Source: AP-15 sp963797115
GTDB taxonomy: Bacteria > Pseudomonadota > Alphaproteobacteria > ATCC43930 > CGMCC-115725
Direction: 5' to 3'
NCBI GenBank assembly: GCA_963797115.1
Contig: CAWCOH010000002.1
Coordinates: 806,001-870,000 of the forward strand
DNA: 64,000 nt
The first letter of the stretch is position 1. Each line of letters starts with the position of its first letter. A program made the translations under genes and the position numbers. Shown piece by piece: positions 50,797-59,056 of the stretch. Below the pieces are notes generated by a model. That model was not told where the DNA came from. It did no database searches and saw nothing but the letters and a program-made list of their open reading frames with translations.

Positions 50797-52590
50797 ATGT
50801 CGCCAGCCTATACGATCACCGACCATAGCTACGACATCGTCGTCGTCGGCGCCGGCGGCGCTGGGTTGCGCGCAACCTTGGGGGCGACCGTCGAGGGACT
50901 CAAGACTGCCTGCATCTCCAAGGTGTACCCGACCCGCAGCCACACCGTCGCCGCGCAGGGCGGCGTCAGCGCCGCGCTCGGCAATATGGGCGAGGACGAC
51001 TGGCGCTGGCACATGTATGACACGGTCAAGGGGTCCGACTGGCTCGGCGACCAGGATGCGATCGAATACATGTGCAAGAACGCAATGCCGGCGGTCATCG
51101 AGCTCGAGCATTTCGGTGTGCCGTTCTCGCGCACCGAGGATGGGCGGATTTACCAGCGCCCGTTCGGCGGCCATATGCGGGATTACGGCGAGGGCGATCC
51201 GGCCCGGCGCGCCTGCGCCGCTGCCGATCGGACCGGCCACGCGATCATCCACACGCTCTACCAGCAGTGCCTGCGCCACCATGCGGAATTCTTTGTCGAG
51301 TACTTCGCGCTCGACCTGATCATGGACGATGAGGGTGTCTGTCGCGGGGTCATGGCGTGGAACCTCGAAGACGGCACAATACATCGTTTTCGCGCCCATA
51401 TCGTGGTCCTCGCCACCGGCGGGTACGGCCGGACCTATTTTTCCTGCACCTCGGCGCACACCTGCACCGGTGACGGCAATGCCATGGTGCTGCGTGCCGG
51501 GCTGGCGTTGCAGGACATGGAATTCATTCAGTTTCATCCGACCGGCATCTACGGCGCCGGCTGCCTGATCACCGAGGGGGCGCGGGGCGAGGGCGGCTAT
51601 TTGACCAACAGCGAGGGCGAGCGCTTCATGGAGCGCTACGCGCCGCACGCCAAGGACCTCGCCTCGCGCGACGTCGTCAGCCGGGCGATGACGGTCGAGA
51701 TCCGCGAGGGCCGCGGCTGCGGCCCGCTGCGCGACCATATCCTCCTACACCTCGAGCATCTGGCGCCCGAGGTGCTGCATCAACGCCTGCCCGGCATCTC
51801 GGAGACGGCGCGGATCTTTGCCGGCGTCGACGTCACGCGCGAGCCGATCCCGGTGTTGCCGACCGCGCACTACAACATGGGCGGCATTCCGACCAATCAT
51901 CATGGCGAGGTATTGCGGCCGACCGCGAGCGATCCCGACGCCACCGCTCCCGGCCTGATGGCGATCGGCGAGGCGGCTTGCGTGTCGGTGCACGGCGCCA
52001 ATCGGCTCGGCTGCAACTCGCTGCTCGACATCGTCGTCTTCGGCCGCGCCGCCGCGCACCGCGCCGCCGAGCTGGTACGGCCGGGGGCGCCACATCCGCC
52101 ATTCCACAACGGGGCGGGCGAGGCCGCGATTGATCGGCTCGATCAAGTGCGGCACGCCAAGGGCCCTCGCCGTACCGCCGACATCCGGCTCGACATGCAA
52201 CGCGTGATGCAGAACAACTGCGCCGTCTTCCGCACCGCCGAAGTGCTCCGCGAGGGGGTGAGCCGGATCGATGTCGTCGCGCACAGCTTCACCGATCTTG
52301 GCATCTCGGACCGCTCGTTGATCTGGAACAGCGACCTCGCCGAGGCGCTAGAGCTCAAGAATTTGTTGGAGCAGGCGGTCGTCGCCCTGCATTCGGCCGA
52401 GAACCGGACCGAGAGCCGCGGCGCGCACGCGCGCGAAGACTTCCCCCAGCGCGACGACCGGAACTGGCTGAGGCACACGGTGGCACGGCTCGACAGCGAG
52501 GGTGCCGTCGAAATCGGGTATCGCCCGGTCCACCTCTTCACCCTGTCGAACGAGGTGCAGACCTTCCCGCCCAAAGCGCGGGTGTATTAG
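50797..52590 (+). CDS. sdhA: Succinate dehydrogenase flavoprotein subunit
   Basis: 597 residues, full length. FAD-binding DIVVVGAGGAGLRA (about 10-23), the flavinylated His in RSHTVAAQGGVSAALGNM, the active-site HPTGIYGAGCLITEGARGEGG, the catalytic Arg region (DVVSRAMTVEI) and the C-terminal helical domain RTESRGAHAREDFPQRDD are all present. It oxidises succinate to fumarate in the TCA cycle. Its C-terminus is the close counterpart of the partial gene at 2-400. It is separated from sdhB by 130 bp holding a strong hairpin. Confidence 0.97.
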   Translation: MSPAYTITDHSYDIVVVGAGGAGLRATLGATVEGLKTACISKVYPTRSHTVAAQGGVSAALGNMGEDDWRWHMYDTVKGSDWLGDQDAIEYMCKNAMPAVIELEHFGVPFSRTEDGRIYQRPFGGHMRDYGEGDPARRACAAADRTGHAIIHTLYQQCLRHHAEFFVEYFALDLIMDDEGVCRGVMAWNLEDGTIHRFRAHIVVLATGGYGRTYFSCTSAHTCTGDGNAMVLRAGLALQDMEFIQFHPTGIYGAGCLITEGARGEGGYLTNSEGERFMERYAPHAKDLASRDVVSRAMTVEIREGRGCGPLRDHILLHLEHLAPEVLHQRLPGISETARIFAGVDVTREPIPVLPTAHYNMGGIPTNHHGEVLRPTASDPDATAPGLMAIGEAACVSVHGANRLGCNSLLDIVVFGRAAAHRAAELVRPGAPHPPFHNGAGEAAIDRLDQVRHAKGPRRTADIRLDMQRVMQNNCAVFRTAEVLREGVSRIDVVAHSFTDLGISDRSLIWNSDLAEALELKNLLEQAVVALHSAENRTESRGAHAREDFPQRDDRNWLRHTVARLDSEGAVEIGYRPVHLFTLSNEVQTFPPKARVY

Positions 52591-52673
52591 GGCGGAGGTG
52601 CAATGAAATCGTGCCCAAATCGCCGAATCCTCGCGCTCGTCGCCCCTCACCCTCCCGCTTCGCGGGTCCCTCC

Positions 52674-52695
52674 CTCTCCCCGCTTGCGGGGAGAG
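52674..52695 (+). repeat. GC-rich hairpin between sdhA and sdhB
   Basis: CTCTCCCCGC (52674-52683) and GCGGGGAGAG (52686-52695) with a two-base centre, preceded by a CCCGC/GCGGG stem. The same CCCTCACCC...CCCTCTCCCC style recurs at 55310-55362, so this is a repeat element inserted in the operon; it might tune sdhB expression. Confidence 0.6.
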
Positions 52696-52720
52696 AGGGG
52701 GGCTTGCTTGAGCGATACCG

Positions 52721-53500
52721 ATGGCTGAATTCACCCTGCCGGCGAATTCGAAGATCGGCGTTGGAAAGACAGTCCCGGGGCCGCCGGGTGCCACGCGGGT
52801 GCGCGAGTTCAAGGTGTACCGGTGGAACCCGGACGACGGAAAGAACCCGGTCGTCGATACTTTTACGATCGATCTCAACGATTGCGGTCCGATGGTCCTC
52901 GACGCCCTGATCAAGATCAAGAACGAGATCGACACGACATTGACCTTTCGCCGCTCCTGCCGCGAGGGCGTGTGCGGCTCCTGTGCGATGAACATCGATG
53001 GGGTCAACACGCTCGCCTGCATCAAGGCGATCTCCGATATCGAAGGTCCGGTGGGGATCTACCCGCTGCCGCATTTGCCGGTCATCAAGGATCTGGTCGG
53101 GGACCAGACGCACATTATCGCGCAGTACCAGTCGATCCGGCCGTGGCTGCAGACCGCGAGTCCGCCCTCGCCCGATCGCGAGCGTTTGCAGTCGGAAGAG
53201 GAGCGTGCGGAGCTCGACGGGCTGTGGGAGTGCATTCTGTGCTTCTGCTGCACGACGGCGTGCCCGAGCTATTGGTGGAACGGCGAGCGCTATCTCGGCC
53301 CGGCAGTGCTGTTGCAGGCCTATCGCTGGATCGCCGACAGCCGCGACGAGGCTACCGGCGAGCGGCTCGACGAGCTCGAAGACCCGTTCCGTCTCTACCG
53401 CTGCCACACAATCATGAACTGCACCCGCACCTGCCCGAAGAACCTCAACCCCGCCAAGGCCATCGCCGAGATCAAGAAGCTGATGGTATTGCGCCGCTAA
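52721..53500 (+). CDS. sdhB: Succinate dehydrogenase iron-sulfur subunit
   Basis: 259 residues with the three expected clusters: [2Fe-2S] ligands in CREGVCGSCAMNIDGVNTLAC, [4Fe-4S] in CILCFCCTTACPSYWWN, and [3Fe-4S] in CHTIMNCTRTCPKNLNPAKAI. It relays electrons from FAD to quinone. It is the last gene of the operon; the start has no good ribosome-binding site and follows the hairpin repeat. Confidence 0.97.
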   Translation: MAEFTLPANSKIGVGKTVPGPPGATRVREFKVYRWNPDDGKNPVVDTFTIDLNDCGPMVLDALIKIKNEIDTTLTFRRSCREGVCGSCAMNIDGVNTLACIKAISDIEGPVGIYPLPHLPVIKDLVGDQTHIIAQYQSIRPWLQTASPPSPDRERLQSEEERAELDGLWECILCFCCTTACPSYWWNGERYLGPAVLLQAYRWIADSRDEATGERLDELEDPFRLYRCHTIMNCTRTCPKNLNPAKAIAEIKKLMVLRR

Positions 53501-53528
53501 CCGCAGCGAGCCCCGGGTTGCTTCATCG

Positions 53529-53696
53529 ATGGCACACGGCCTCGCTTTGGTCACGCGCAACACTCGCGATGTCGCGTTCGCGAGTTTATCGCTGATCAAT
53601 CCGTGGCAACCCCAATTGGGGGTGCCGAAAGTAGAAGCACTGTGGGAGGCCACCTATTTCGCCGGCCTGCGCAAGGCGGGAATGGCGGAAGAATAA
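53529..53696 (+). pseudogene. Remnant of a VapC/FitB-type PIN-domain toxin fused to another short tail
   Basis: The frame reads MAHGLALVTRNTRDVAFA, then SLSLINPWQP, the typical last strand and helix of PIN-domain toxins (the conserved (T/L)VTRN-xxDF...NPW end). Everything before it, including the catalytic acidic residues, is missing because sdhB ends 28 bp upstream. It continues as VEALWEATYFAGLRKAGMAEE to a TAA that overlaps the ATG of the nucleoside hydrolase (53694-53698). The tail may be the end of a different former gene. Confidence 0.55.
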
Positions 53697-54637
53697 TGCG
53701 GCGCCCGATCATCATCGATACCGACCCGGGGATTGACGATGCTGTTGCCATCCTGCTGGCGCTGGCAGCGCCTGAGGAACTTGAGGTACTCGGCATTGTT
53801 GCGGTGGCAGGAAACTTGCCGCTGGCGCAGACCGAGCGCAACGCGCGCCGGATCTGCGAGCTGGCCGGGCGTGCTGATATCCCGGTCTATGCCGGCTGCG
53901 CGCGGCCGATGCTGCGCTCGCTCGCGACGGCGGAGCATATCCACGGCGAAACTGCGCGCGACCGTCTGCTATTGCCGGAGCCCACAATGGCATTGCGGCC
54001 GCGGCATGGGGTCGATTTCCTGATTGAGCCATTGCGCGCCGCCAAGACGAACAAAATCACGCTGTGCGCATTGGGCCCACTGACCAACATCGCCATGGCG
54101 CTCCTCAAGGCGCCGGAGATTGCCGGCAAGATCGCCGAGTTGGTCATCATGGGCGGCGCTTGCTTCGAGCTCGGCAATGTGACGCCGGCCGCCGAGTTCA
54201 ACATCCATGTCGACCCGCATGCCGCGGCGATCGTCGTCGACAGCGGCATCCCGATCACAATGATCCCTCTCGACGTCACCCATCAGGTGCTGAGCACTCC
54301 GCCGCGGATTGAGGCGCTGCGGGCTCTGGGCAATCGATGCGGCCCCGCGGTTGCTGCGCTGTTGTCGTCTTTCGAGAAGAAGCGGAGCGCGAAGTTTGGA
54401 GAGCGCGGCAGAGCGCTCCATGATCCGTGCGTCATCGCTTATCTGCTGTGTCCTGCGTTGTTCGGCGGTCGCGAGGTCAATGTCGCAATCGAGACGCAGA
54501 GCCCGCTGACCATCGGGATGACCGTGGTCGACTGGTGGGGGGTCACCGGTCGCAAGCCGAATGTCCGGTGGATGAGCACCGTCGATGCCGAGGGTTTCTA
54601 CGATCTGCTGACGGAAAAGCTGGCACGGCTACCTTAG
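53696..54637 (+). CDS. Inosine/uridine-preferring nucleoside hydrolase
   Basis: 313 residues of the IUNH family, which hydrolyses ribonucleosides to base and ribose. The calcium-binding DTDPGIDDAVAI starts at residue 8; further hallmarks are CALGPLTNIAMAL, VIMGGACFELGNVTPAAEFNIHVDPHAA and a C-terminal acidic region HDPCVIAYLLCP with the active-site His. The ATG at 53696 shares two bases with the stop of the PIN remnant. Substrate preference is not predictable. Confidence 0.92.
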   Translation: MRRPIIIDTDPGIDDAVAILLALAAPEELEVLGIVAVAGNLPLAQTERNARRICELAGRADIPVYAGCARPMLRSLATAEHIHGETARDRLLLPEPTMALRPRHGVDFLIEPLRAAKTNKITLCALGPLTNIAMALLKAPEIAGKIAELVIMGGACFELGNVTPAAEFNIHVDPHAAAIVVDSGIPITMIPLDVTHQVLSTPPRIEALRALGNRCGPAVAALLSSFEKKRSAKFGERGRALHDPCVIAYLLCPALFGGREVNVAIETQSPLTIGMTVVDWWGVTGRKPNVRWMSTVDAEGFYDLLTEKLARLP

Positions 54638-54691
54638 CCGGGTTTCTTGCTCTAGAGTGCCCCAGCCAACTCATACAAGGGAGTGAGGTCG

Positions 54692-55300
54692 ATGATCTTT
54701 GAGATGCGGACCTACCGCTTGCAGCCGGGGTCGGTGCCGGAAGCCGAGAAGCGGTTTGGCGAGGCGCTGACCGAACGCGTCAAGGTGTCGCCGCTGGGCG
54801 CCTTCTTCCACACCGAAGTCGGGCCGCTCAACCACATCATTCATATCTGGCCCTATGACGATCTCCAGCATCGGACCCGGGTGCGCTCGCAGTCGATCCC
54901 GAACTGGCCGCCGAAGATCCAGGAATTCATCGTCGAGATGGAGAGCAAGATCTTCATCGCCGCGCCATTCTGCCCGGCTTTCACACCGCGCCAGCATGGC
55001 AATCTCTACGAGATCCGCACCTATACGATGAAACCCGGCGTCGCCGGCGAAGTCGTCGCGCGCTGGGCCGAGCGGATCGAGGGGCGGGTGAAGCTCTCGC
55101 CATTGGCCGCCGCCGGCCACACCGAGCTCGGCCCGCTCAACCAGTGGATCCACATCTGGGCCTACAAGGACGCTGCCGATCGTTTCCGCATCCGCGACGA
55201 GGCGCGCGCCGCCGGTGCGTGGCCGCCGGCGACCCGCGGCATGTTCGTCAAGCAGGAGAACATGCTGGTCGTCCCGGCATCGTTCTCGCCGCTGCGGTAA
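54692..55300 (+). CDS. NIPSNAP-family protein with two tandem domains
   Basis: 202 residues made of two similar halves: FEMRTYRLQPGSVPEAEKRFGEAL...GPLNHIIHIWPYDD (about 3-60) and YEIRTYTMKPGVAGEVVARWAERI...GPLNQWIHIWAYKD (about 108-165). Each is a dimeric alpha-beta-barrel NIPSNAP fold; bacterial members are often encoded in catabolic loci without a proven activity. ATG 54692 follows GGGAGTGAGG; a GTG at 54683 is an alternative. Confidence 0.9.
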   Translation: MIFEMRTYRLQPGSVPEAEKRFGEALTERVKVSPLGAFFHTEVGPLNHIIHIWPYDDLQHRTRVRSQSIPNWPPKIQEFIVEMESKIFIAAPFCPAFTPRQHGNLYEIRTYTMKPGVAGEVVARWAERIEGRVKLSPLAAAGHTELGPLNQWIHIWAYKDAADRFRIRDEARAAGAWPPATRGMFVKQENMLVVPASFSPLR

Positions 55301-55335
55301 TAGTAGCCCCTCACCCCAGCCTCCGCTTAATTACC

Positions 55336-55362
55336 CTCTCCCCCCGCCGGCCGGGGGGAGAG
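55336..55362. terminator. Bidirectional terminator-like hairpin
   Basis: CTCTCCCCCC (55336-55345) pairs perfectly with GGGGGGAGAG (55353-55362), followed on the plus strand by GCGCTTTT. It lies between the convergent NIPSNAP and penicillin-binding protein genes and could stop transcription from either side. It also resembles the repeat at 52674. Confidence 0.6.
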
Positions 55363-55401
55363 GCGCTTTTGCCCCGCGGGAAACCGGGGAGAGGGATGCT
55401 A

Positions 55402-57357
55402 TCAGCGGCCGAAGAGCCCAAAGAAATTATCGAATAATCCGCCGCCGGAGGCAGGTGGCGCCGCAGCGACGACCGGCGCCGGCGGCGGAGGTGCGGCCGG
55501 CAGCGGCCGCGCCGGCATCGCCCGCGTTGCCGCAAGCATAAAGCGCCGCCACGTCTGCGCCGGCAACGAGCCGCCGGTTACCTTGTTGGTCGGCGAGTTG
55601 TTGTCATTGCCGAGCCACACCCCGGCCACGAGATCAGCGGTGTAGCCGATAAACCAGGCGTCACGATACTCCTGGGTCGTCCCGGTCTTACCTGCGGCCG
55701 GACGCGGGATGGCGGCGCTCTTTCCGGTGCCATGGCTGATGACCCCGCTGAGCATCTTGTTCATCGTGCCGGCGAGCTCCGGGCTGAGCACCCGGCCAGC
55801 CCCCGACCCGGACCGGCGAAACACCACTTTGCCTTCGCTGTCGCGGATTTTGGCGATGCCGTAGGGCCACACACCCTCGCCGCCATTGGCGAAGGGGGCG
55901 TAGGCGGCGACCAGCTCGACGAGGTTCACCTCGCTGGTGCCGAGCGACAAGCTCATCTCCGGGGCGAGTGCCGACGAAATGCCGAGCCGATGCGCCACCG
56001 CGACGACATTGCGGATGCCGGCGCGTTGCGCGACCTGCACCGCGATCGTGTTGATCGACTGCGCCAGCCCTTCCGCCAGTGTCATCTCGCCCTGATAGCG
56101 CCCGCTATAGTCGCGCGGCCGCCAATTGCCGATGCGGATAGGCGCGTCGATGAACTCGTCCGTGGGCCGCAAGCCCGCCTCCAGCCCCGCGAGATAGACG
56201 AACGGCTTAAAGGCGGAGCCCGGCTGGCGCTGGGCCTGGGCTGCGCGATTGAACTGACTCTCGCTATAATCGCGACCGCCGACCATGGCGAGAACCGCGC
56301 CCTCCGGCGACATCGCCACCAGGGCTCCTTGACCGACCGCCGCTTTGGGGCCGTCGCGCGCGAGCGTCTCGGCGATCGCGGCCTCTGCCTGGGCCTGCAG
56401 CCCGACATCGAGCGTCGTGGTGACGGTGAGATCGCGGCCGCCGGGCCCGGCGAAATCGGCGAGCTGCCCGGCGATCCAGTCGGCGAAGTAGCGGGTGCCC
56501 GGTCGAGTGGTCGGGATGGCGGTGATCGCCGTCCCCTCGGCGATCGCGCCCACGGCCTGGCTTTCGGTGATGATCCCGGCCTCGACCATGTTGGCAAGAA
56601 CCTGCTCGGTGCGCGTGGCGGCCTTGTCGCGATCACGGGTCGGGTTGAACCGTGTCGGCGCCTTCAATAGGCCGGCGATCGCCGCACTCTCGTAGAGGGT
56701 AGTGCGCCGCGCCGATTTGCCGAAATAGCGATGCCCCGCGGCGTCGACGCCATAGGTGCCGGCGCCGAGATAGACGCGATTGAGATAGATTTCGAGGATC
56801 TGATCCTTGGTGAAGCGATGCTCGAGCCAGAGCGCCAGCAAGGTTTCCCGCACTTTGCGGGCGAGACTGCGCTCCGGTGTCAAGAACAGGTTTTTGGCGA
56901 GCTGCTGAGTAATCGTGCTGCCGCCCTGGACGATATGGCCGGCCGCGATATTGGCGAACGAGGCGCGCAGCAGCCCGATCGGATCGATGCCGAAATGGCT
57001 GTAAAAGCGGCGATCTTCGGTGGCGATCACGGCCTTCGGCAAAAAGGGCGACATCTCCTTCAAGCTCAGCGGCTGACCGAAGAGATCGCCGAATGTCGTC
57101 AACAGGCTGCCGTCGGCGGCGAGGATCGTGGCACTCGGGCGTCGCTCAGCCTTGGTCAGCTCGCTGGTATCGGGCAGGGTGAGCGCAAAATAGCCGAGCA
57201 CGCTGCCGCCGATAATCGCCATCCACAGCAGCAGCAGAACGGCGATCCTCGTCGCGGCTCCGAAAATCCGTTTGCCGGCCGTGCGCCACCGTGGCCGACG
57301 TTGGGGAGCCCGGGAAATTCGGTCCCTCGGGTCGACCCGCAGCCTCGGTTGAGCCAT
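55402..57357 (-). CDS. Class A penicillin-binding protein (PBP1A-type)
   Basis: 651 residues: a basic N-terminus, one membrane anchor (about 36-58), a GT51 glycosyltransferase domain with catalytic E114 in IATEDRRFYSHFGID and GGSTITQQLAKN (145-156), and a transpeptidase domain with S381-x-x-K384 (PGSAFKPF), S434-I-N436 and K557-TGT. It polymerises and cross-links peptidoglycan in the periplasm. The C-terminus ends in a Pro/Ala linker and GGGLFDNFFGLFGR. The ATG at 57355-57357 has AAGGAG directly adjacent, an unusually short spacing; a start at 57426 is the alternative. It lies 40 bp downstream of fahA. Confidence 0.93.
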   Translation of the reverse strand: MAQPRLRVDPRDRISRAPQRRPRWRTAGKRIFGAATRIAVLLLLWMAIIGGSVLGYFALTLPDTSELTKAERRPSATILAADGSLLTTFGDLFGQPLSLKEMSPFLPKAVIATEDRRFYSHFGIDPIGLLRASFANIAAGHIVQGGSTITQQLAKNLFLTPERSLARKVRETLLALWLEHRFTKDQILEIYLNRVYLGAGTYGVDAAGHRYFGKSARRTTLYESAAIAGLLKAPTRFNPTRDRDKAATRTEQVLANMVEAGIITESQAVGAIAEGTAITAIPTTRPGTRYFADWIAGQLADFAGPGGRDLTVTTTLDVGLQAQAEAAIAETLARDGPKAAVGQGALVAMSPEGAVLAMVGGRDYSESQFNRAAQAQRQPGSAFKPFVYLAGLEAGLRPTDEFIDAPIRIGNWRPRDYSGRYQGEMTLAEGLAQSINTIAVQVAQRAGIRNVVAVAHRLGISSALAPEMSLSLGTSEVNLVELVAAYAPFANGGEGVWPYGIAKIRDSEGKVVFRRSGSGAGRVLSPELAGTMNKMLSGVISHGTGKSAAIPRPAAGKTGTTQEYRDAWFIGYTADLVAGVWLGNDNNSPTNKVTGGSLPAQTWRRFMLAATRAMPARPLPAAPPPPAPVVAAAPPASGGGLFDNFFGLFGR

Positions 57358-57397
57358 CTCCTTCGACCGAAGCCGTCGATCCAGTCGTTGATGCCGC

Positions 57398-58708
57398 TCA
57401 GATGATCCGGGCGCGGCACTCGCCAAAGCCGATCGGCGCGCAGCCGGGCTTGTGGCAATGGGCGCGGAAGATCACCTCGTCGCCATTCTCGACAAAGGTG
57501 CGGCTCTCGCCCGACGCCAAGGTCTTCGACCGTGCACCATCGGCGCTCAACTCCATCAGGCTGCCATAGCCTTCGGGGGTCGAGCCTGAGATCGTCCCGC
57601 TGCCGAACAGGTCGCCGGCGGCGAGGTTGCAGCCGTTGCAGGCGTGGTGCGCGATCATCTGCGCCACGGTCCAGTAGAGGTCGGTCGTGTTGCTGGCCGA
57701 CATGCGGTGCGGCGGCAATCCCTTCGCCCGCAGTCCCTCGGTCATCAGGAAGGCTTCGAGTTGGATGTCGAAGGCACCCTCGCGCTGATCCGCCTCATCC
57801 CAGAGATGGGGAAGCGGTGCGGGGTCGCCGGCCGGCCGCGGTGGTTGCGCGACGCGAAACGGTGCCAATGCCTCGGCGGTTATGATCCAGGGCGAGACGG
57901 TGCTGCCAAAGCTCTTGCCGAGGAACGGGCCCAACGGCTGCGACTCCCATTGCTGGATGTCGCGCGCCGACCAGTCGTTGAAGAGACCAAGCCCGAATAG
58001 GTGGTCCGCGGCCTTGCCGATCGGGATCGGCTCGCCGAGCGCATTGCCGGGCCCGACCCACACGCCGAGCTCAAGCTCGTAATCGAGCTTGCGGCACGGG
58101 CCGAAGCTCGGTGCATCCTCGTTGGGCAATTTGCGCTGGCCGCTCGGCCGGCGAATCGGCACACCCGAGGGCCGCACCGACGAGGCGCGGCTGTGATAGG
58201 CAACCGGCACGTATTTGTAATTCGGGCTCAGCGGATTATTGGGATCCCGCCGCATCCCGCCGTTTCGCGCGTGGTGGATGCCGGCGAAAAAATCGGTGTA
58301 GCTGCCGATCGTTGCCGGCAGCTGCATCGTGCAATCGGCGGCGTTGTGCAGCAGCCCCCCCGACAGAGCTTCGACTTTCGCCCGCTCGGGATTGTCGGCG
58401 GACAGCAGCGCCGAGAGACGCTTGCGCAAGGCGATGCGCGATCCAGTGCCGAGCGCCATCAAAAGGTTGAGCGCAGCACCGGCCGCCGCTTCCGCGGCGC
58501 GGGCCGCCTCGCCGGAGAACAGCCCGGCTTCTAGGCCCGCCGGGAGATCGAAGATCATATCGCCGATCGCGACACCCCCGCGCGAGGCCCCACCGGCCGG
58601 GCTGAAGACGCCGAATGGCAGGTTCTGTATCGGAAACTCGGCGTGGCCGTGCGCCGAAGCCACCCAGCTTTCACGCCCCGGATCATGGGTCTCGTCGATC
58701 ACGCTCAT
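57398..58708 (-). CDS. fahA: Fumarylacetoacetase
   Basis: 436 residues with an N-terminal SH3-like domain (FPIQNLPFGVFSP) and the C-terminal FAH fold: SYTDFFAGIHHARNGG with the catalytic His, LDYELELGVWVG with metal-ligand Glu residues, FNDWSARDIQQWE, GKSFGSTVSPWII and ASNTTDLYWTVAQMIAHHACNGC. It splits fumarylacetoacetate into fumarate and acetoacetate at the end of tyrosine/homogentisate degradation. No homogentisate dioxygenase gene is adjacent. GAGGGGTG precedes the ATG. It is co-directional with the PBP gene. Confidence 0.95.
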   Translation of the reverse strand: MSVIDETHDPGRESWVASAHGHAEFPIQNLPFGVFSPAGGASRGGVAIGDMIFDLPAGLEAGLFSGEAARAAEAAAGAALNLLMALGTGSRIALRKRLSALLSADNPERAKVEALSGGLLHNAADCTMQLPATIGSYTDFFAGIHHARNGGMRRDPNNPLSPNYKYVPVAYHSRASSVRPSGVPIRRPSGQRKLPNEDAPSFGPCRKLDYELELGVWVGPGNALGEPIPIGKAADHLFGLGLFNDWSARDIQQWESQPLGPFLGKSFGSTVSPWIITAEALAPFRVAQPPRPAGDPAPLPHLWDEADQREGAFDIQLEAFLMTEGLRAKGLPPHRMSASNTTDLYWTVAQMIAHHACNGCNLAAGDLFGSGTISGSTPEGYGSLMELSADGARSKTLASGESRTFVENGDEVIFRAHCHKPGCAPIGFGECRARII

Positions 58709-59056
58709 GATTAATCACCCCTCGTCCACCAAGCGAATCCGCGCCGATCATCCTTCATTCTCGCCGCGCTGTCAGGACTGGTTGGTGATCTCGCCGGCAG
58801 ACGTACGGTCGTCGAGTGCGCGAATTGAGCGGGCACAGTGGCGTAACATGCTCGATCGATTCGACCGCTCGGCCAGACAGAACATAGCGCCCGTCTCGCA
58901 TCGTCCGTCTCCCTGGATGTTCTAGGGGCTCGAGGACTGGTGGCGACGCCGATTGGCCAAAACCTCGTGCATCGCTGATGCGCGCGATGCCCGCTTGTTG
59001 AGCAGGCGTGGCCTCCGATAGACAGCGCGCTTCCGCTTCGGTCCATCGGGGGCGCA
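58709..59056. other. Divergent intergenic region, nothing recognised
   Basis: These 348 bases between fahA and the MFS gene hold no convincing gene, repeat or promoter that can be read by eye. They must contain the start signals of both flanking genes. Confidence 0.4.

Noticed and set aside
58711..59046. Minus-strand frames in the fahA/MFS intergenic region
   Set aside because: Arg/Ala-rich translations without ribosome-binding sites or recognisable domains; left as intergenic.
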